Part shown: piece after piece, positions 20,825 to 36,365 of the stretch
How the letters are laid out: each line of letters opens with the position of its first letter
How positions within the stretch are numbered: the first letter of the stretch is position 1
Assembly (NCBI RefSeq): GCF_012034205.1
Contig: NZ_JAATEM010000002.1
Span: forward strand, 186,001 to 250,000
Direction of reading: 5' to 3'
Length of the DNA: 64,000 nucleotides
Source of the DNA: Streptomyces composti
Lineage (GTDB): Bacteria; Actinomycetota; Actinomycetes; Streptomycetales; Streptomycetaceae
The notes under the pieces: model-generated
Seen by the model: the letters and a program-made list of their open reading frames with translations, nothing else
Databases searched by the model: none
Told to the model about the DNA's origin: nothing
Translations under genes and position numbers: made by a program

Positions 20825-20860
20825 ACGTTTCTGCGCAGACGTGCGAGGGCTTACGAGACC

Positions 20861-21364
20861 TCAGGCATCCTCGTGCGAGGCCACCGCGCGACGCGCGTCC
20901 GCATCCAGCACGCCCCAGCTGATCAGCTGCTCGGTGAGGACCGAGGGCGACTGGTCGTAGATGACGGCGAGGGTGCGCAGGTCGTCCTGGCGGATCGAGA
21001 GCACCTTGCCGTTGTAGTCGCCGCGCTGGGACTGGATCGTCGCCGCGTAGCGCTGCAGCGGGCCGGCCTTCTCGGCCGGCACCGTGGCCAGCCGCTCCAA
21101 GTCGAGGACCAGCTTCGGCGGCGGCTCGGCGGCACCGCCAGGGGTCGTGCCCGGCAGCAGCTCCTGCACCGGAACGCCGTAGAAGTCCGCCAGCTCCGCG
21201 AGGCGCTGAACGGTCACCGCGCGGTCGCCGCGTTCGTACGAACCGACCACGACCGCCTTCCAGCGTCCCTGGGACTTCTCCTCCACGCCGTGGAGGGAAA
21301 GGCCCTGCTGGGTGCGGATCGCCCGGAGCTTCGCCCCGAGCTGTTTGGCGTATTCGCTGGACAT
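20861..21364 (-). CDS. bldD: Developmental regulator BldD
   Basis: 167 residues. BldD represses sporulation genes in vegetative growth and dimerises around tetrameric cyclic-di-GMP. An N-terminal HTH (residues 8-65, GAKLRAIRTQQGLSLHGVEE) binds DNA. The C-terminal domain has the exact ligand signature R114-G-D116, eight residues, R125-Q-D-D128. The ATG at 21364 has GGGGAG upstream; a longer frame starting 63 nt earlier lacks family support. The presence of an intact bldD is strong evidence that the organism is a Streptomyces or close relative. It is divergent from pyrR and convergent with nusB. Confidence 0.98.
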   Translation of the reverse strand: MSSEYAKQLGAKLRAIRTQQGLSLHGVEEKSQGRWKAVVVGSYERGDRAVTVQRLAELADFYGVPVQELLPGTTPGGAAEPPPKLVLDLERLATVPAEKAGPLQRYAATIQSQRGDYNGKVLSIRQDDLRTLAVIYDQSPSVLTEQLISWGVLDADARRAVASHEDA

Positions 21365-21433
21365 ATGGCTCCCCGGCACTGGGTCGACGCGGCGGGAGGG
21401 GTTCCTGCCGCGCAGCTGGTAACTCACTGTGAG

Positions 21434-21448
21434 GTTACGCAGCGTTAC
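21434..21448. promoter_or_regulatory. Candidate BldD box in the bldD upstream region
   Basis: GTTACGCAGCGTTAC, 70-84 nt before the bldD start, fits the GTnACnCnGnGTnAC pattern I remember for BldD sites. bldD is known to repress itself. A small palindrome CTCACTGTGAG overlaps just before it (21423-21433). The consensus is from memory and the site is not tested. Confidence 0.5.
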
Positions 21449-21598
21449 TCTGGCGCGTCAAGCCGAATGGTCCACACCGACTCTTCCGTGCTGACGAAGA
21501 CCGCTTACGCCGAACGGGTGATCGCGGCCCGCTCGGGGAGTGATCAGGGGGCCGCCGGGGGTTTCCGGGCGACCTGATACGGTGGGTGACGCAATCCC

Positions 21599-22233
<635 letters not shown>

Positions 22234-22375
22234 CGAGCAGAACAGCAGAGCCGGCACCGCATGCCCACGTGTGCCTCCGTGTGCCCGCGCACGCCCGCCC
22301 GGCCCGGTTCTGCCCTGGTTCTGCTCCGGTTCCTCCCAGAATCTCCCGAATGAACTGCCTTACGGAGCCTGACAG

Positions 22376-23356
22376 ATGCAGCGTCATCTCATCTCGGCCG
22401 CCGACCTCACCCGCGACGACGCCGTCCTGATCCTCGACACCGCCGAGGAGATGGCCCGGGTCGCGGACCGGCCCATCAAGAAACTGCCCACCCTGCGCGG
22501 CCGTACCGTGGTCAACCTCTTCTTCGAGGACTCCACCCGCACCCGGATCTCCTTCGAGGCCGCCGAGAAGCGGCTGTCCGCCGACGTCATCAACTTCTCC
22601 GCCAAGGGCTCCAGCGTCTCCAAGGGCGAGTCGCTGAAGGACACCGCCCAGACGCTGGAGGCGATGGGCGTCGACGCCGTGGTCATCCGCCACGGAGCCT
22701 CCGGCGCCCCCTACCGCCTGGCCACCTCCGGCTGGATCGACGCCCACGTCATCAACGCCGGCGACGGCACCCACCAGCACCCCACCCAGGCGCTGCTCGA
22801 CGCCTTCACCATGCGGCGCCGGCTGATCGGCCCGGACGCCGGGATCGGCCAGGACCTCTCCGGCCGCCGCATCACCATCGTCGGCGACGTCCTGCACAGC
22901 CGGGTCGCCCGCTCCAACGTCGACCTGCTGCACACCCTCGGCGCCGAGGTCACCCTGGTCGCCCCGCCCACCCTGCTGCCGGTCGGCGTCGACACCTGGC
23001 CCTGCGAGGTCTCCTACGACCTCGACTCCACGCTGCCCAAGTCGGACGCCGTGATGATGCTGCGCGTCCAGCGCGAGCGGATGAACGCCGCGTTCTTCCC
23101 CACCGAGCGCGAGTACTCCCGCCGCTACGGCCTGGACGGCGACCGCATGGCGCGGATGCCCGAGCACGCCGTCGTGATGCATCCCGGCCCGATGGTCCGC
23201 GGCATGGAGATCACCGCCGAGGTCGCCGACTCCCCCCGCTGCACCGTGACCGAGCAGGTCACCAACGGCGTGTCCATCCGGATGGCCGTCCTCTACCTGC
23301 TGCTGGGCGGCAACGAGCCCGCCGTCACCCCCGCCCGTACCACCGAGGAGAAGTGA
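22376..23356 (+). CDS. pyrB: Aspartate carbamoyltransferase catalytic subunit
   Basis: 326 residues. It makes carbamoyl-aspartate from carbamoyl phosphate and aspartate. The carbamoyl-phosphate motif reads [13 protein letters not shown] (Asp where E. coli has Pro), with [14 protein letters not shown] and, at the C-terminal side, [12 protein letters not shown]. No pyrI regulatory chain is present, as expected for this group. ATG preceded by ACGGAG. The stop is 5 nt before pyrC. Confidence 0.97.
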   Translation: MQRHLISAADLTRDDAVLILDTAEEMARVADRPIKKLPTLRGRTVVNLFFEDSTRTRISFEAAEKRLSADVINFSAKGSSVSKGESLKDTAQTLEAMGVDAVVIRHGASGAPYRLATSGWIDAHVINAGDGTHQHPTQALLDAFTMRRRLIGPDAGIGQDLSGRRITIVGDVLHSRVARSNVDLLHTLGAEVTLVAPPTLLPVGVDTWPCEVSYDLDSTLPKSDAVMMLRVQRERMNAAFFPTEREYSRRYGLDGDRMARMPEHAVVMHPGPMVRGMEITAEVADSPRCTVTEQVTNGVSIRMAVLYLLLGGNEPAVTPARTTEEK

Positions 23357-23361
23357 GACAG

Positions 23362-24648
23362 ATGAGCAAGACCCTGATCCGTGGTGCGAAGGTGCTCGGC
23401 GGCGAGGCGCAGGACGTCCTGATCGACGGCGAGACCATCGCCGAGACCGGCACCGGGCTGTCCGCCGAGGGCGCCGAGGTCGTCGAGGCCGACGGCAGGG
23501 TGCTGCTGCCCGGCCTGGTCGACCTGCACACCCATCTGCGCGAGCCCGGCCGTGAGGACTCCGAGACGGTCCTCACCGGCACCCGCGCCGCCGCCGCCGG
23601 CGGCTACACCTCCGTGTTCGCCATGGCCAACACATTCCCCGTCGCCGACACCGCCGGCGTGGTGGAGCAGGTGTGGCGGCTCGGCAAGGAGCACGGCTAC
23701 TGCGATGTGCAGCCGATCGGCGCCGTCACCGTCGGCCTGGAGGGCCGGAAGCTCGCCGAGCTGGGCGCCATGCACGAGTCCGCCGCACAGGTCACCGTCT
23801 TCTCCGACGACGGCAAGTGCGTCCACGACGCCGTGATCATGCGGCGCGCCCTGGAGTACGTGAAGGCCTTCGGCGGGGTGATCGCCCAGCACGCGCAGGA
23901 GCCCCGGCTCACCGAGGGCGCCCAGATGAACGAGGGCGTCGTCTCCGCCGAGCTGGGCCTCGGCGGCTGGCCGGCCGTCGCCGAGGAGTCGATCATCGCC
24001 CGGGACGTGCTGCTCGCCGACCACGTCGGCTCCCGGGTGCACATCTGCCACCTGTCGACCGCCGGGTCCGTGGAGATCGTCCGCTGGGCCAAGTCCCGCG
24101 GCATCGACGTCACCGCCGAGGTCACCCCGCACCACCTGCTGCTCACCGACGAGCTGGTGCGCACCTACAACCCGGTCTACAAGGTCAACCCGCCGCTGCG
24201 CACCGAGCGTGACGTGATGGCGCTGCGCGAGGCGCTCGCCGACGGCACCATCGACATCGTCGCCACCGACCACGCCCCGCACCCCCACGAGGACAAGGAC
24301 TGCGAGTGGGCCGCGGCCGCCATGGGCATGGTCGGCCTGGAGACCGCGCTCTCGGTGGTCCAGGAGACCATGGTCGACACCGGACTGCTGGACTGGGCGG
24401 GCGTCGCCGAGCGGATGTCCTTCACGCCCGCGCGCATCGGACGGGCCGAGGGCCACGGCCGTCCCGTCTCGGCAGGTGAGCCTGCCAACCTCACCCTCGT
24501 CGACACCGCCTACCGTGGCCCGGTGGACCCCGCGGGCTTCGCCTCGCGCAGCCGCAACACCCCCTACGAGGGACGCGAGCTGCCGGGCCGTGTCACCCAC
24601 ACCTGGCTGCGGGGCAAGGCCACGCTCGTCGACGGGAAGCTCACGTGA
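23362..24648 (+). CDS. pyrC: Dihydroorotase
   Basis: 428 residues, a class I amidohydrolase. It cyclises carbamoyl-aspartate to dihydroorotate. The metal site [10 protein letters not shown] is near residue 57. Further metal ligands lie in [10 protein letters not shown] and [10 protein letters not shown], and the catalytic Asp in [11 protein letters not shown] 23362 gives [12 protein letters not shown]; an in-frame GTG 9 nt earlier overlaps the pyrB stop. Its stop overlaps the next start by 4 nt. Confidence 0.96.
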   Translation: MSKTLIRGAKVLGGEAQDVLIDGETIAETGTGLSAEGAEVVEADGRVLLPGLVDLHTHLREPGREDSETVLTGTRAAAAGGYTSVFAMANTFPVADTAGVVEQVWRLGKEHGYCDVQPIGAVTVGLEGRKLAELGAMHESAAQVTVFSDDGKCVHDAVIMRRALEYVKAFGGVIAQHAQEPRLTEGAQMNEGVVSAELGLGGWPAVAEESIIARDVLLADHVGSRVHICHLSTAGSVEIVRWAKSRGIDVTAEVTPHHLLLTDELVRTYNPVYKVNPPLRTERDVMALREALADGTIDIVATDHAPHPHEDKDCEWAAAAMGMVGLETALSVVQETMVDTGLLDWAGVAERMSFTPARIGRAEGHGRPVSAGEPANLTLVDTAYRGPVDPAGFASRSRNTPYEGRELPGRVTHTWLRGKATLVDGKLT

Positions 24649-25214
24649 CACCTCTGATCCTGCTGGCCGCCGAGAAGGAATCGGCGGAAGTGACCGACTG
24701 GGCCGCCCGCATCGGCTGGGTCGTCGGCCTCGCCCTGTTCGTCGCGCTCGTCTACTGGCTGATGCGCGAGGGCTGGAAGTGGCGCGGCACGCTCCAGGGC
24801 GACCTGCCGGAGCTGCACAGCGCGCCGGACGAGCCCGGCCCGGCCAGACTGAGCATGAGCGGCCGCTACCACGGCTCCACCACCGCGGGGCAGTGGCTCG
24901 ACCGCATCGTGGCGCACGGCCTGGGCACCCGCAGCCGGGCCGAGCTCACGCTCACCGACGCGGGACTGGACGTCGTGCGCCCCGGCGCGCAGGACTTCTT
25001 CATCCCGGCCCGCGCGCTGCGCGGCGCCCGGCTCGACAAGGGCATCGCCGGCAAGGTCCTCACCGAGGGCGGCCTGCTGGTGGTGACCTGGGAGCACGGC
25101 GAGCGGCTGATCGACTCCGGCTTCCGCTCCGACCACGCCGCCGAGCACACCGAGTGGGCCGACACCCTCAACTCCATGACCGAGAACCACCGCACGGAAG
25201 GCGCCGAACGATGA
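24645..25214 (+). CDS. PH-like domain membrane protein of the pyrimidine operon
   Basis: 189 residues with one N-terminal membrane helix (about 21-40, [18 protein letters not shown]) and a cytoplasmic domain with beta-strand-like pattern ([23 protein letters not shown], then [18 protein letters not shown]). A gene of this type sits between pyrC and carA in mycobacteria too and is described there as a PH-domain protein. Its role is unknown; the conserved place suggests a link to pyrimidine synthesis or transport. GTG start overlaps pyrC; stop overlaps the carA ATG. Confidence 0.85.
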   Translation: MTPLILLAAEKESAEVTDWAARIGWVVGLALFVALVYWLMREGWKWRGTLQGDLPELHSAPDEPGPARLSMSGRYHGSTTAGQWLDRIVAHGLGTRSRAELTLTDAGLDVVRPGAQDFFIPARALRGARLDKGIAGKVLTEGGLLVVTWEHGERLIDSGFRSDHAAEHTEWADTLNSMTENHRTEGAER

Positions 25215-26357
25215 CGACCTCCACCAGGGGAGCGGCCTCGCACAGGCACACCGCTCCCGCCGTACTCGTCCTCGAGGACGGCCGGATGTTCCGGGGCCGT
25301 GCCTACGGGGCCGTGGGGGTGACCTTCGGCGAAGCCGTGTTCTCCACCGGGATGACCGGCTACCAGGAGACCCTCACCGACCCCTCGTACCACCGCCAGG
25401 TGGTCGTGATGACCGCCCCGCACATCGGCAACACCGGGGTCAACGACGAGGACATGGAGTCCAGGAAGATCTGGGTCTCCGGCTACGTCGTGCGCGACCC
25501 CGCACGGGTCCCGTCCAGCTGGCGCTCCCGCCGCACCCTCGACGACGAGCTGCGCGCCCAGGGCGTGGTCGGCATCTGCGGCATCGACACCCGCGCCCTC
25601 ACCCGCCATCTGCGCGAGCGCGGCGCCATGCGCGTCGGCATCTTCTCCGGCGAGGCGCTGCCCGACGCGGGCACCATGCTCGCCGAGGTGCGCCAGGTCC
25701 CCGAGATGAAGGGCGCCGACCTCTCCGCCGAGGTCTCCACCACCGAGCCGTACGTGGTGCCCGCCCTCGGCGAGAAGAAGTACACGGTCGCCGCCGTCGA
25801 CCTCGGCATCAAGGGCATGACCCCGCACCGCATGGCCGAGCGCGGCATCGAGGTGCACGTCCTGCCCGCCACGGCGAGCACCGAGGACGTCTACGCGGTG
25901 AACCCCGACGGTGTCTTCTTCTCCAACGGCCCCGGCGACCCGGCCACCGCCGACCACGCCGTGGCGCTGATGCGGGCCGTCCTCGAGCGCGGCACCCCGC
26001 TGTTCGGCATCTGCTTCGGCAACCAGATCCTCGGCCGCGCCCTCGGCTTCGGCACCTACAAGCTGAAGTACGGCCACCGCGGCATCAACCAGCCCGTGCA
26101 GGACCGCACCACCGGCAAGGTGGAGGTCACCGCGCACAACCACGGCTTCGCCGTCGACGCCCCGCTCGACAAGGTCTCCGAGACCCCCTACGGCCGCGCG
26201 GAGGTCTCCCACGTCTGCCTCAACGACAACGTGGTGGAGGGTCTCAGGCTGCTCGACAAGCCGGCCTTCAGCGTCCAGTACCACCCCGAAGCGGCAGCGG
26301 GCCCGCACGACGCCGCCTACCTGTTCGACCGCTTCGTCAACCTGATGGAGGGCCAGC

Positions 26358-26365
<8 letters not shown>
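25211..26365 (+). CDS. carA: Carbamoyl-phosphate synthase small (glutaminase) subunit
   Basis: 384 residues. It releases ammonia from glutamine and passes it to CarB. The N-terminal half begins [14 protein letters not shown]. The class I amidotransferase triad is visible: Cys in [12 protein letters not shown], and His and Glu in [17 protein letters not shown] 25211 overlaps the stop of the PH-like gene, and the end overlaps carB by 8 nt. Confidence 0.97.
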
Positions 26366-29666
<3,301 letters not shown>

Positions 29667-29707
29667 CGTCCACCGCCGCGGTCCGGCCGTGGCCGGCCCT
29701 GCAGCTC

Positions 29708-29730
29708 CCCGCGCCCCCTACGGGCGCGGG
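29708..29730 (+). terminator. First of two hairpins between carB and pyrD
   Basis: CCCGCGCCC (29708-29716) pairs perfectly with GGGCGCGGG (29722-29730) around CCTAC. It starts 42 nt after the carB stop. No U-tract follows, only CCCTTA. Confidence 0.6.
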
Positions 29731-29745
29731 CCCTTAGCCGCCGAT

Positions 29746-29777
29746 GAGGGGGGACGCCGGAAGCGGCGTCCCCCCTC
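29746..29777 (+). terminator. Second, 14-bp perfect hairpin just before pyrD
   Basis: GAGGGGGGACGCCG (29746-29759) pairs with CGGCGTCCCCCCTC (29764-29777) around GAAG. It ends 16 nt before the pyrD ATG and 5 nt before its GAGGAC ribosome site. It may be a terminator that partly separates pyrDF from the operon, or an attenuator or RNA-stability element. Confidence 0.7.
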
Positions 29778-29793
29778 CGTGTGAGGACTCGAG

Positions 29794-30900
29794 ATGTATC
29801 AGCTCTTCTTCCGCCTGGTCTTCCGGCACATGGACCCCGAGCGGGCCCACCAGCTCGCCTTCCGCTGGATCCGCCTGGTGGCCCGGGTGCCGGTGCTGCG
29901 GACCTTCGTCGCCGCCGTGCTGGCGCCCCGCTACCGGGAGCTGCGCACCGAGGCCCTGGGGCTGCGCCTGCACAGCCCCTTCGGCCTCGCCGCGGGCTTC
30001 GACAAGAACGCCGTCGGCATCGACGGCCTGGCGATGACCGGCTTCGACCACGTCGAGATCGGCACCGTCACCGGGGAGCCGCAGCCCGGCAACCCCAAGA
30101 AGCGGCTGTTCCGCCTGGTCGAGGACCGGGCCCTGATCAACCGCATGGGCTTCAACAACGACGGCTCCCTGCGGGTCGCCGCCCGCCTCGCCGCCCGACG
30201 GCCCGTCTTCAGGACGGTCGTCGGCGTCAACATCGGCAAGACCAAGGCCGTGCCCGAGGAGCAGGCCGTCGCCGACTACGTGAAGTCCGCCGAGCGCCTG
30301 GCGCCGTACGCGGACTACCTGGTCGTGAACGTCTCCTCGCCGAACACCCCGGGGCTGCGGAACCTGCAGGCCGTGGACCAGCTGCGGCCGCTGCTGACCG
30401 CGGTCCGCGAGGCCGCCGACCGCAGCGTGCCGGGCCGCCGGGTCCCGCTGCTGGTCAAGATCGCCCCCGATCTGGCCGACGAGGACATCGACGCCGTCGC
30501 CGACCTGGCCGTCGACCTCGGCCTGGACGGGATCATCGCCACCAACACCACGATCGCGCGCGAGGGGCTCGGGCTGCGTTCCGACCCCGCGCTGGTGAAG
30601 GAGACCGGCGGCCTGTCCGGCGCACCCCTGAAGGCGCGCTCCCTCGAGGTGCTGCGGCGCCTGTACGCCCGTGTGGGCGACCGGATCACCCTGGTCGGCG
30701 TGGGCGGCATCGAGAACGCCGAGGACGCCTGGCAGCGCATCCTGGCCGGGGCCACGCTGATCCAGGGGTACAGCGGCTTCATCTACCAGGGCCCCTTCTG
30801 GGCCCGCTCCGTCCACAAGGGGCTCGCCGCTCGGCTGCGCACCAGCCCGTACGCCACGCTCGCCGACGCGGTGGGCGCCGATGTGAGGACTTCCCGATGA
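29794..30900 (+). CDS. pyrD: Dihydroorotate dehydrogenase, quinone-dependent (class 2)
   Basis: 368 residues. It oxidises dihydroorotate to orotate with FMN and passes electrons to quinone at the membrane. The N-terminal helices [20 protein letters not shown] form the quinone and membrane-binding part of class 2. FMN and substrate motifs are [37 protein letters not shown] (catalytic Ser of class 2) and [13 protein letters not shown]. The stop overlaps the pyrF ATG. Confidence 0.96.
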   Translation: MYQLFFRLVFRHMDPERAHQLAFRWIRLVARVPVLRTFVAAVLAPRYRELRTEALGLRLHSPFGLAAGFDKNAVGIDGLAMTGFDHVEIGTVTGEPQPGNPKKRLFRLVEDRALINRMGFNNDGSLRVAARLAARRPVFRTVVGVNIGKTKAVPEEQAVADYVKSAERLAPYADYLVVNVSSPNTPGLRNLQAVDQLRPLLTAVREAADRSVPGRRVPLLVKIAPDLADEDIDAVADLAVDLGLDGIIATNTTIAREGLGLRSDPALVKETGGLSGAPLKARSLEVLRRLYARVGDRITLVGVGGIENAEDAWQRILAGATLIQGYSGFIYQGPFWARSVHKGLAARLRTSPYATLADAVGADVRTSR

Positions 30901-31742
30901 GCGGACTCGAACCCTTCGGCGCCCGGCTGCGCCGGGCCATGGACGAACGCGGACCGCTGTGCGTGGGCATCGACCCGCACGCCTCCCTGCTGGCCGAGTG
31001 GGGCCTGGACGACGACGTGACGGGCCTGGAGCGGTTCAGCCGCACCGTGGTCGAGGCGGTGGCGGACCGGGTGGCGGTCCTGAAGCCGCAGAGCGCCTTC
31101 TTCGAGCGCTTCGGCTCCCGCGGCGTCGCCGTGCTGGAGACGACCGTGCGGGAGGCGCGGCAGGCCGGTGCGCTGGTGGTGATGGACGCCAAGCGCGGCG
31201 ACATCGGCTCCACCATGGCCGCCTACGCCGAGGCCTTCCTGCGCAAGGACGCCCCGCTGTTCTCCGACGCGCTCACCGTCTCGCCGTACCTCGGCTACGG
31301 CTCGCTCAGCCCGGCCGTCGCGCTGGCCCGGGAGAGCGGCACTGGCCTGTTCGTGCTGGCCCTGACCTCCAACCCGGAGGGCGGCGAGGTGCAGCACGCG
31401 GTGCGGCAGGACGGGCGGAGCGTGGGCGCCACCATGCTCGGGCACCTGGCGGTGGAGAACGCGGGTCAGGAGCCGCTGGGGTCCTTCGGCGCGGTGGTCG
31501 GCGCCACGCTGGGTGACCTGTCGTCGTACGACCTGGACGTCAACGGGCCGATCCTGGCGCCCGGCATCGGCGCCCAGGGGGCGAAGGCGGCCGATCTTCC
31601 GGCGGTTTTCGGCGCCGCGGTGCGCAATGTGGTGCCGAACGTCAGCCGGGGGGTGTTGCGCCACGGTCCCGACGCGGTCGCGCTGCGTGACGCCGCGGAC
31701 CGGTTCGCGGAGGAGATCAGGGCCGCGGTGGGCGCGGTCTGA
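30897..31742 (+). CDS. pyrF: Orotidine-5'-phosphate decarboxylase (type 2)
   Basis: 281 residues, the longer type 2 family common in actinobacteria. It converts OMP to UMP, the last step of de novo synthesis. The active-site motif is [14 protein letters not shown], with [12 protein letters not shown] near the start and [12 protein letters not shown] near the phosphate site. ATG 30897 is inside the pyrD stop. It is the last gene of the operon; 255 nt without a gene follow. Confidence 0.95.
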   Translation: MSGLEPFGARLRRAMDERGPLCVGIDPHASLLAEWGLDDDVTGLERFSRTVVEAVADRVAVLKPQSAFFERFGSRGVAVLETTVREARQAGALVVMDAKRGDIGSTMAAYAEAFLRKDAPLFSDALTVSPYLGYGSLSPAVALARESGTGLFVLALTSNPEGGEVQHAVRQDGRSVGATMLGHLAVENAGQEPLGSFGAVVGATLGDLSSYDLDVNGPILAPGIGAQGAKAADLPAVFGAAVRNVVPNVSRGVLRHGPDAVALRDAADRFAEEIRAAVGAV

Positions 31743-31997
31743 GCCTCTCACAGGGGGCACGGAGGGCTGCTCGGGTATGGATACCTTCACAAAACCGGGG
31801 CAATATGTCCTCAATGTCCGTCCTGCCGGAGGCTGACCAGGACTTTTCCGCTGTTCTCGCTGACTCTTGCGGAGTTGACCGCTAGTCTCCGACGAGAGAA
31901 CGGGCAAGCGTGTGTTGCTCGTGGCTCCCCAGGTGTGGGGCGACTAGGTTCCTCACCGGTCCGTATCCGACAGTTCGACATCCGAGGTGACGTAGGC

Positions 31998-32321
31998 GTG
32001 GCTCTTCCGCCCCTTACCCCTGAACAGCGCGCAGCCGCGCTCGAAAAGGCCGCCGCGGCTCGCCGGGAGCGGGCCGAGGTCAAGAATCGACTCAAGCACT
32101 CCGGCGCCTCCCTGCACGAGGTCATCAAGCAGGGCCAGGAGAACGACGTCATCGGCAAGATGAAGGTCTCCGCCCTGCTCGAGTCGCTGCCGGGCGTCGG
32201 CAAGGTCCGCGCCAAGCAGATCATGGAGCGACTGGGCATCTCCGAGAGCCGCCGCGTCCGGGGTCTCGGGTCCAACCAGATCGCCTCCCTGGAGCGTGAG
32301 TTCGGCAGCACCGGGTCCTGA
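31998..32321 (+). CDS. mihF: Integration host factor, actinobacterial type (sIHF / mIHF)
   Basis: 107 residues, [20 protein letters not shown]. This small DNA-binding protein of the nucleoid is unrelated to E. coli IHF. It has a long N-terminal helix and a helix-two-turn-helix-like region with [20 protein letters not shown]. In Streptomyces it affects development and antibiotic production. GTG 31998 follows GAGGTGA; a longer frame upstream (from 31875) is not conserved in the family. The 255 nt before it hold a TAGGTT -10-like word at 31946-31951 and no gene. Confidence 0.96.
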   Translation: MALPPLTPEQRAAALEKAAAARRERAEVKNRLKHSGASLHEVIKQGQENDVIGKMKVSALLESLPGVGKVRAKQIMERLGISESRRVRGLGSNQIASLEREFGSTGS

Positions 32322-32358
32322 TTCCCGGGCACCCCGGCTTTGCTGGAATAATCGCCGC

Positions 32359-32952
32359 ATGGCTGCAACACCCCGGGGGACGACCCCCGTGTCCCCGGAC
32401 GAACGTCCGCGACTGACCGTGCTCTCCGGCCCCTCGGGGGTCGGCAAGAGCACGGTCGTCGCCCATATGCGCAAGGAACACCCCGAGGTCTGGCTCTCGG
32501 TGTCGGCGACGACCCGCAAGCCCCGTCCGGGCGAGCAGCACGGTGTCCACTACTTCTTCGTCTCCGACGAGGAGATGGACAAGCTGATCGCCAACGGTGA
32601 GCTGCTGGAGTGGGCCGAGTTCGCCGGCAACCGCTACGGCACACCCCGCCAGGCGGTCATCGAGCACCTGGAGGCGGGCGTGCCGGTGCTGCTGGAGATC
32701 GATCTCCAGGGCGCCCGGCAGGTGCGGGAGTCCATGGCCGACGCACAGCTGGTCTTCCTGGCTCCGCCCTCCTGGGAGGAGCTGGTGCGCAGGCTCACCG
32801 GGCGGGGCACCGAGCCGCCGGAGGTGATCGAGCGCCGGCTCGAGGCCGCCAAGACGGAGCTGGCGGCCGAGCCGGAGTTCGATGTGACCCTGGTCAACAC
32901 CTCCGTCGAGGACGTCGCCCGTGAGCTGCTAGCCTTGATGAACGTCGTGTGA
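32359..32952 (+). CDS. gmk: Guanylate kinase
   Basis: 197 residues. It phosphorylates GMP to GDP with ATP. The P-loop is [16 protein letters not shown]-binding residues lie in [23 protein letters not shown], and the lid region holds [24 protein letters not shown] at 32347-32352 ends 6 nt before the ATG and no ribosome site is seen, so some mRNA may be leaderless. It sits between mihF and rpoZ, the usual actinobacterial order. Confidence 0.96.
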   Translation: MAATPRGTTPVSPDERPRLTVLSGPSGVGKSTVVAHMRKEHPEVWLSVSATTRKPRPGEQHGVHYFFVSDEEMDKLIANGELLEWAEFAGNRYGTPRQAVIEHLEAGVPVLLEIDLQGARQVRESMADAQLVFLAPPSWEELVRRLTGRGTEPPEVIERRLEAAKTELAAEPEFDVTLVNTSVEDVARELLALMNVV

Positions 32953-33014
32953 TCGTTGCCGAATCGTCGTCGGCGGTCACCGAGACCGAATCCCCATCCA
33001 TCGGAAGGTAGAGC

Positions 33015-33287
33015 GTGTCCTCTTCCATCTCCGCGCCCGAGGGCATCATCAACCCGCCGATCGACGAGCTCCTCGAGGCCACCGACTCGAAGTACAGCCT
33101 CGTGATCTACGCGGCCAAGCGGGCCCGTCAGATCAACGCGTACTACTCGCAGCTCGGCGAGGGTCTCCTCGAGTACGTCGGTCCCCTCGTCGACACCCAT
33201 GTCCACGAGAAGCCGCTCTCGATCGCCCTGCGCGAGATCAACGCGGGACTGCTGACCTCCGAGGCCGTCGAGGGCCCCGGTCAGTAA
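33015..33287 (+). CDS. rpoZ: RNA polymerase omega subunit
   Basis: 90 residues. Omega helps assemble and stabilise the core enzyme by clamping beta-prime. Conserved stretches are [20 protein letters not shown] and [18 protein letters not shown], then [11 protein letters not shown]. The GTG start follows GGAAGGTAG. It is downstream of gmk and followed by a strong terminator hairpin. Confidence 0.96.
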   Translation: MSSSISAPEGIINPPIDELLEATDSKYSLVIYAAKRARQINAYYSQLGEGLLEYVGPLVDTHVHEKPLSIALREINAGLLTSEAVEGPGQ

Positions 33288-33316
33288 GTCGTATCAGCTG
33301 GTCTTCGCTGACTTTT

Positions 33317-33351
33317 CCACAGGCCCGGCAGCACGTCTGCCGGGCCTGTGG
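33317..33351 (+). terminator. Terminator after rpoZ
   Basis: A 15-bp perfect stem (33317-33331 with 33337-33351) around CACGT, preceded by TTTT and followed by tgtctc. It lies 30 nt after the rpoZ stop. Confidence 0.85.
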
Positions 33352-33397
33352 TGTCTCATGGTGGTGGTCGCACATTTCCGAGGTCCGGGGAGAGACG

Positions 33398-34600
33398 GTG
33401 GACAAGCCGAGGGTCGTTCTGGGAGTCAGCGGCGGCATCGCCGCGTACAAGGCGTGCGAGCTGCTCCGGAGACTGACGGAGTCCGGACACGACGTCCGCG
33501 TCGTGCCCACGGCCTCCGCGCTGAACTTCGTCGGGGCCGCCACCTGGTCCGCGCTCTCCGGCAACCCCGTGGCGACCGAGGTCTGGGACGACGTGCACGA
33601 GGTGCCGCACGTGCGCATCGGGCAGCAGGCCGACCTGGTGGTGGTCGCCCCGGCCACCGCCGACATGCTGGCCAGGGCCGCGCACGGCCTCGCCGACGAC
33701 CTGCTCACCAACACCCTGCTCACCGCCCGCTGCCCGGTCGTCTTCGCGCCCGCCATGCACACCGAGATGTGGGAGCATCCGGCCACCCGGGACAACGTGG
33801 CCACCCTGCGCGCCCGCGGCGCCGTCGTGATCGAGCCGGCCGTCGGCCGCCTCACCGGCGTGGACACCGGCAAGGGCCGGCTGCCCGAGCCCGCCGAGAT
33901 CTTCGAGGTGTGCCGCCGGGTGCTGGCCCGCGGCGTCACCGGGCCCGACCTCAAGGGCCGGCACGTCGTCGTCAGCGCCGGGGGCACCCGCGAGCCCCTG
34001 GACCCCGTCCGCTTCCTCGGCAACCGCTCCTCCGGCAAGCAGGGCTACGCCCTCGCCCGTACCGCCGCCGCCCGGGGCGCCCGGGTCACCCTGATCGCCG
34101 CCAACACCGCCCTGCCCGACCCGGCCGGAGTGGACGTGGTGCCCGTGGGCACCGCCGTGCAGCTGCGCGAGGAGGTGCTGCGGGCCGCCGCCGACGCCGA
34201 CGCCGTGGTCATGGCCGCCGCCGTCGCCGATTTCCGGCCTGCCGCCTACGCCACCGGCAAGATCAAGAAGAAGGACGACCAGGAGCCCGCCCCCATCGCC
34301 CTGGTCCGCAACCCCGACATCCTCGCCGAGATCTCCGCCGGCCGGCCCCGCCCCGGACAGGTGATCGTCGGCTTCGCCGCCGAGACCGACGACGTCCTCG
34401 CCAACGGCCGCAGCAAGCTCAAGCGCAAGGGCTGCGACCTGCTCGTGGTGAACGAGGTGGGGGAGCGCCGCACCTTCGGCTCCGAGGAGAACGAGGCCGT
34501 GATCCTGGGTGCCGACGGCACCGAGACCCCGGTCGCCCACGGCCCCAAGGAGGCCCTGGCCGACGCGGTGTGGGACCTGGTGGCCGAACGTCTCGGATGA
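33398..34600 (+). CDS. coaBC: Bifunctional phosphopantothenoylcysteine decarboxylase / phosphopantothenate-cysteine ligase
   Basis: 400 residues. Two coenzyme A steps are joined. The CoaC flavoprotein domain (1-180) shows LGVSGGIAAYKACELLRRL, VVVAPATADMLARAAHG and FAPAMHTEMWEHPATRDN. The CoaB ligase domain (190-400) shows HVVVSAGGTREPLDPVRFLG, NRSSGKQGYALA and an acyl-cytidylate region with KIKKKDDQEPAPIALVRNPD. The GTG start follows GGGGAGAG. It has its own transcription unit after the rpoZ terminator. Confidence 0.96.
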   Translation: MDKPRVVLGVSGGIAAYKACELLRRLTESGHDVRVVPTASALNFVGAATWSALSGNPVATEVWDDVHEVPHVRIGQQADLVVVAPATADMLARAAHGLADDLLTNTLLTARCPVVFAPAMHTEMWEHPATRDNVATLRARGAVVIEPAVGRLTGVDTGKGRLPEPAEIFEVCRRVLARGVTGPDLKGRHVVVSAGGTREPLDPVRFLGNRSSGKQGYALARTAAARGARVTLIAANTALPDPAGVDVVPVGTAVQLREEVLRAAADADAVVMAAAVADFRPAAYATGKIKKKDDQEPAPIALVRNPDILAEISAGRPRPGQVIVGFAAETDDVLANGRSKLKRKGCDLLVVNEVGERRTFGSEENEAVILGADGTETPVAHGPKEALADAVWDLVAERLG

Positions 34601-34837
34601 GCCCGGGTAGGCCGTCCGGCCGTCCGAAACCACGCTCACCGGGGTGTGGCGCCTCTGGTCAACACCACCCGTTGCTGGGCACAATGCCCGTGCCGCAGGT
34701 CACAGCGCTCCCGAGAGGCGAGACGGGGGCGCCCCTGACCTTGCGCGACCCGTAAACTGTTCCACGGACGGCGCCGGGTGCAGCCCCCGCCGTCCGCCAA
34801 TGATCAGCCAGCAGCCGCTGCAACCCCAGGGAGCGTT

Positions 34838-36046
<1,209 letters not shown>

Positions 36047-36076
36047 GGCCCGCGAGCAGCACCCGAGCGTCTCACC

Positions 36077-36112
36077 GAGGCCCGGTGCCCCTCCCCGGGG
36101 GCGCCGGGCCTC
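36077..36112 (+). terminator. Terminator after metK
   Basis: GAGGCCCGG pairs with CCGGGCCTC, and the inner TGCCCC with GGGGCG (one T-G pair), around TCCCC. It starts 30 nt after the metK stop. Confidence 0.75.
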
Positions 36113-36365
36113 GGCGCGTCCCGCCGGGCGGCACATGGCGTGGCGGGCTGCGGTACGCGCGCTGCGCCGGCGAGAGCGCGGGCCCGGTGTTGAAGGGCGC
36201 GGACACGTCCGAAGAGGTCCCCTCGCGGGTGCCGGAACCTGCTGCCGGTCCCTGACCGGTACGGCCGGGCGGCCGGGGCAGAGGCGCCGCACGCCGTTCG
36301 TCGTCCGCATCCGGCCGGATCACGGGCCGGCGCCGCTGTCACTGCCGTTTGGTAAGAATGCAAGC
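36113..36365. other. Non-coding spacer before priA
   Basis: No gene is seen on either strand. Just before priA, AAGAAT at 36354-36359 lies 6 nt from the GTG and no ribosome site follows, so a leaderless priA transcript is possible. Nothing else was recognised. Confidence 0.4.

Noticed and set aside
34601..34837. SAM riboswitch in front of metK
   Set aside because: I looked for the conserved SAM-I, SAM-II and SAM-IV core elements in this leader and did not find any.
36181..36340. Possible small gene between metK and priA
   Set aside because: Frames are open only because of GC bias. No ribosome site, no conserved pattern, and the region continues in phase into priA only by chance.
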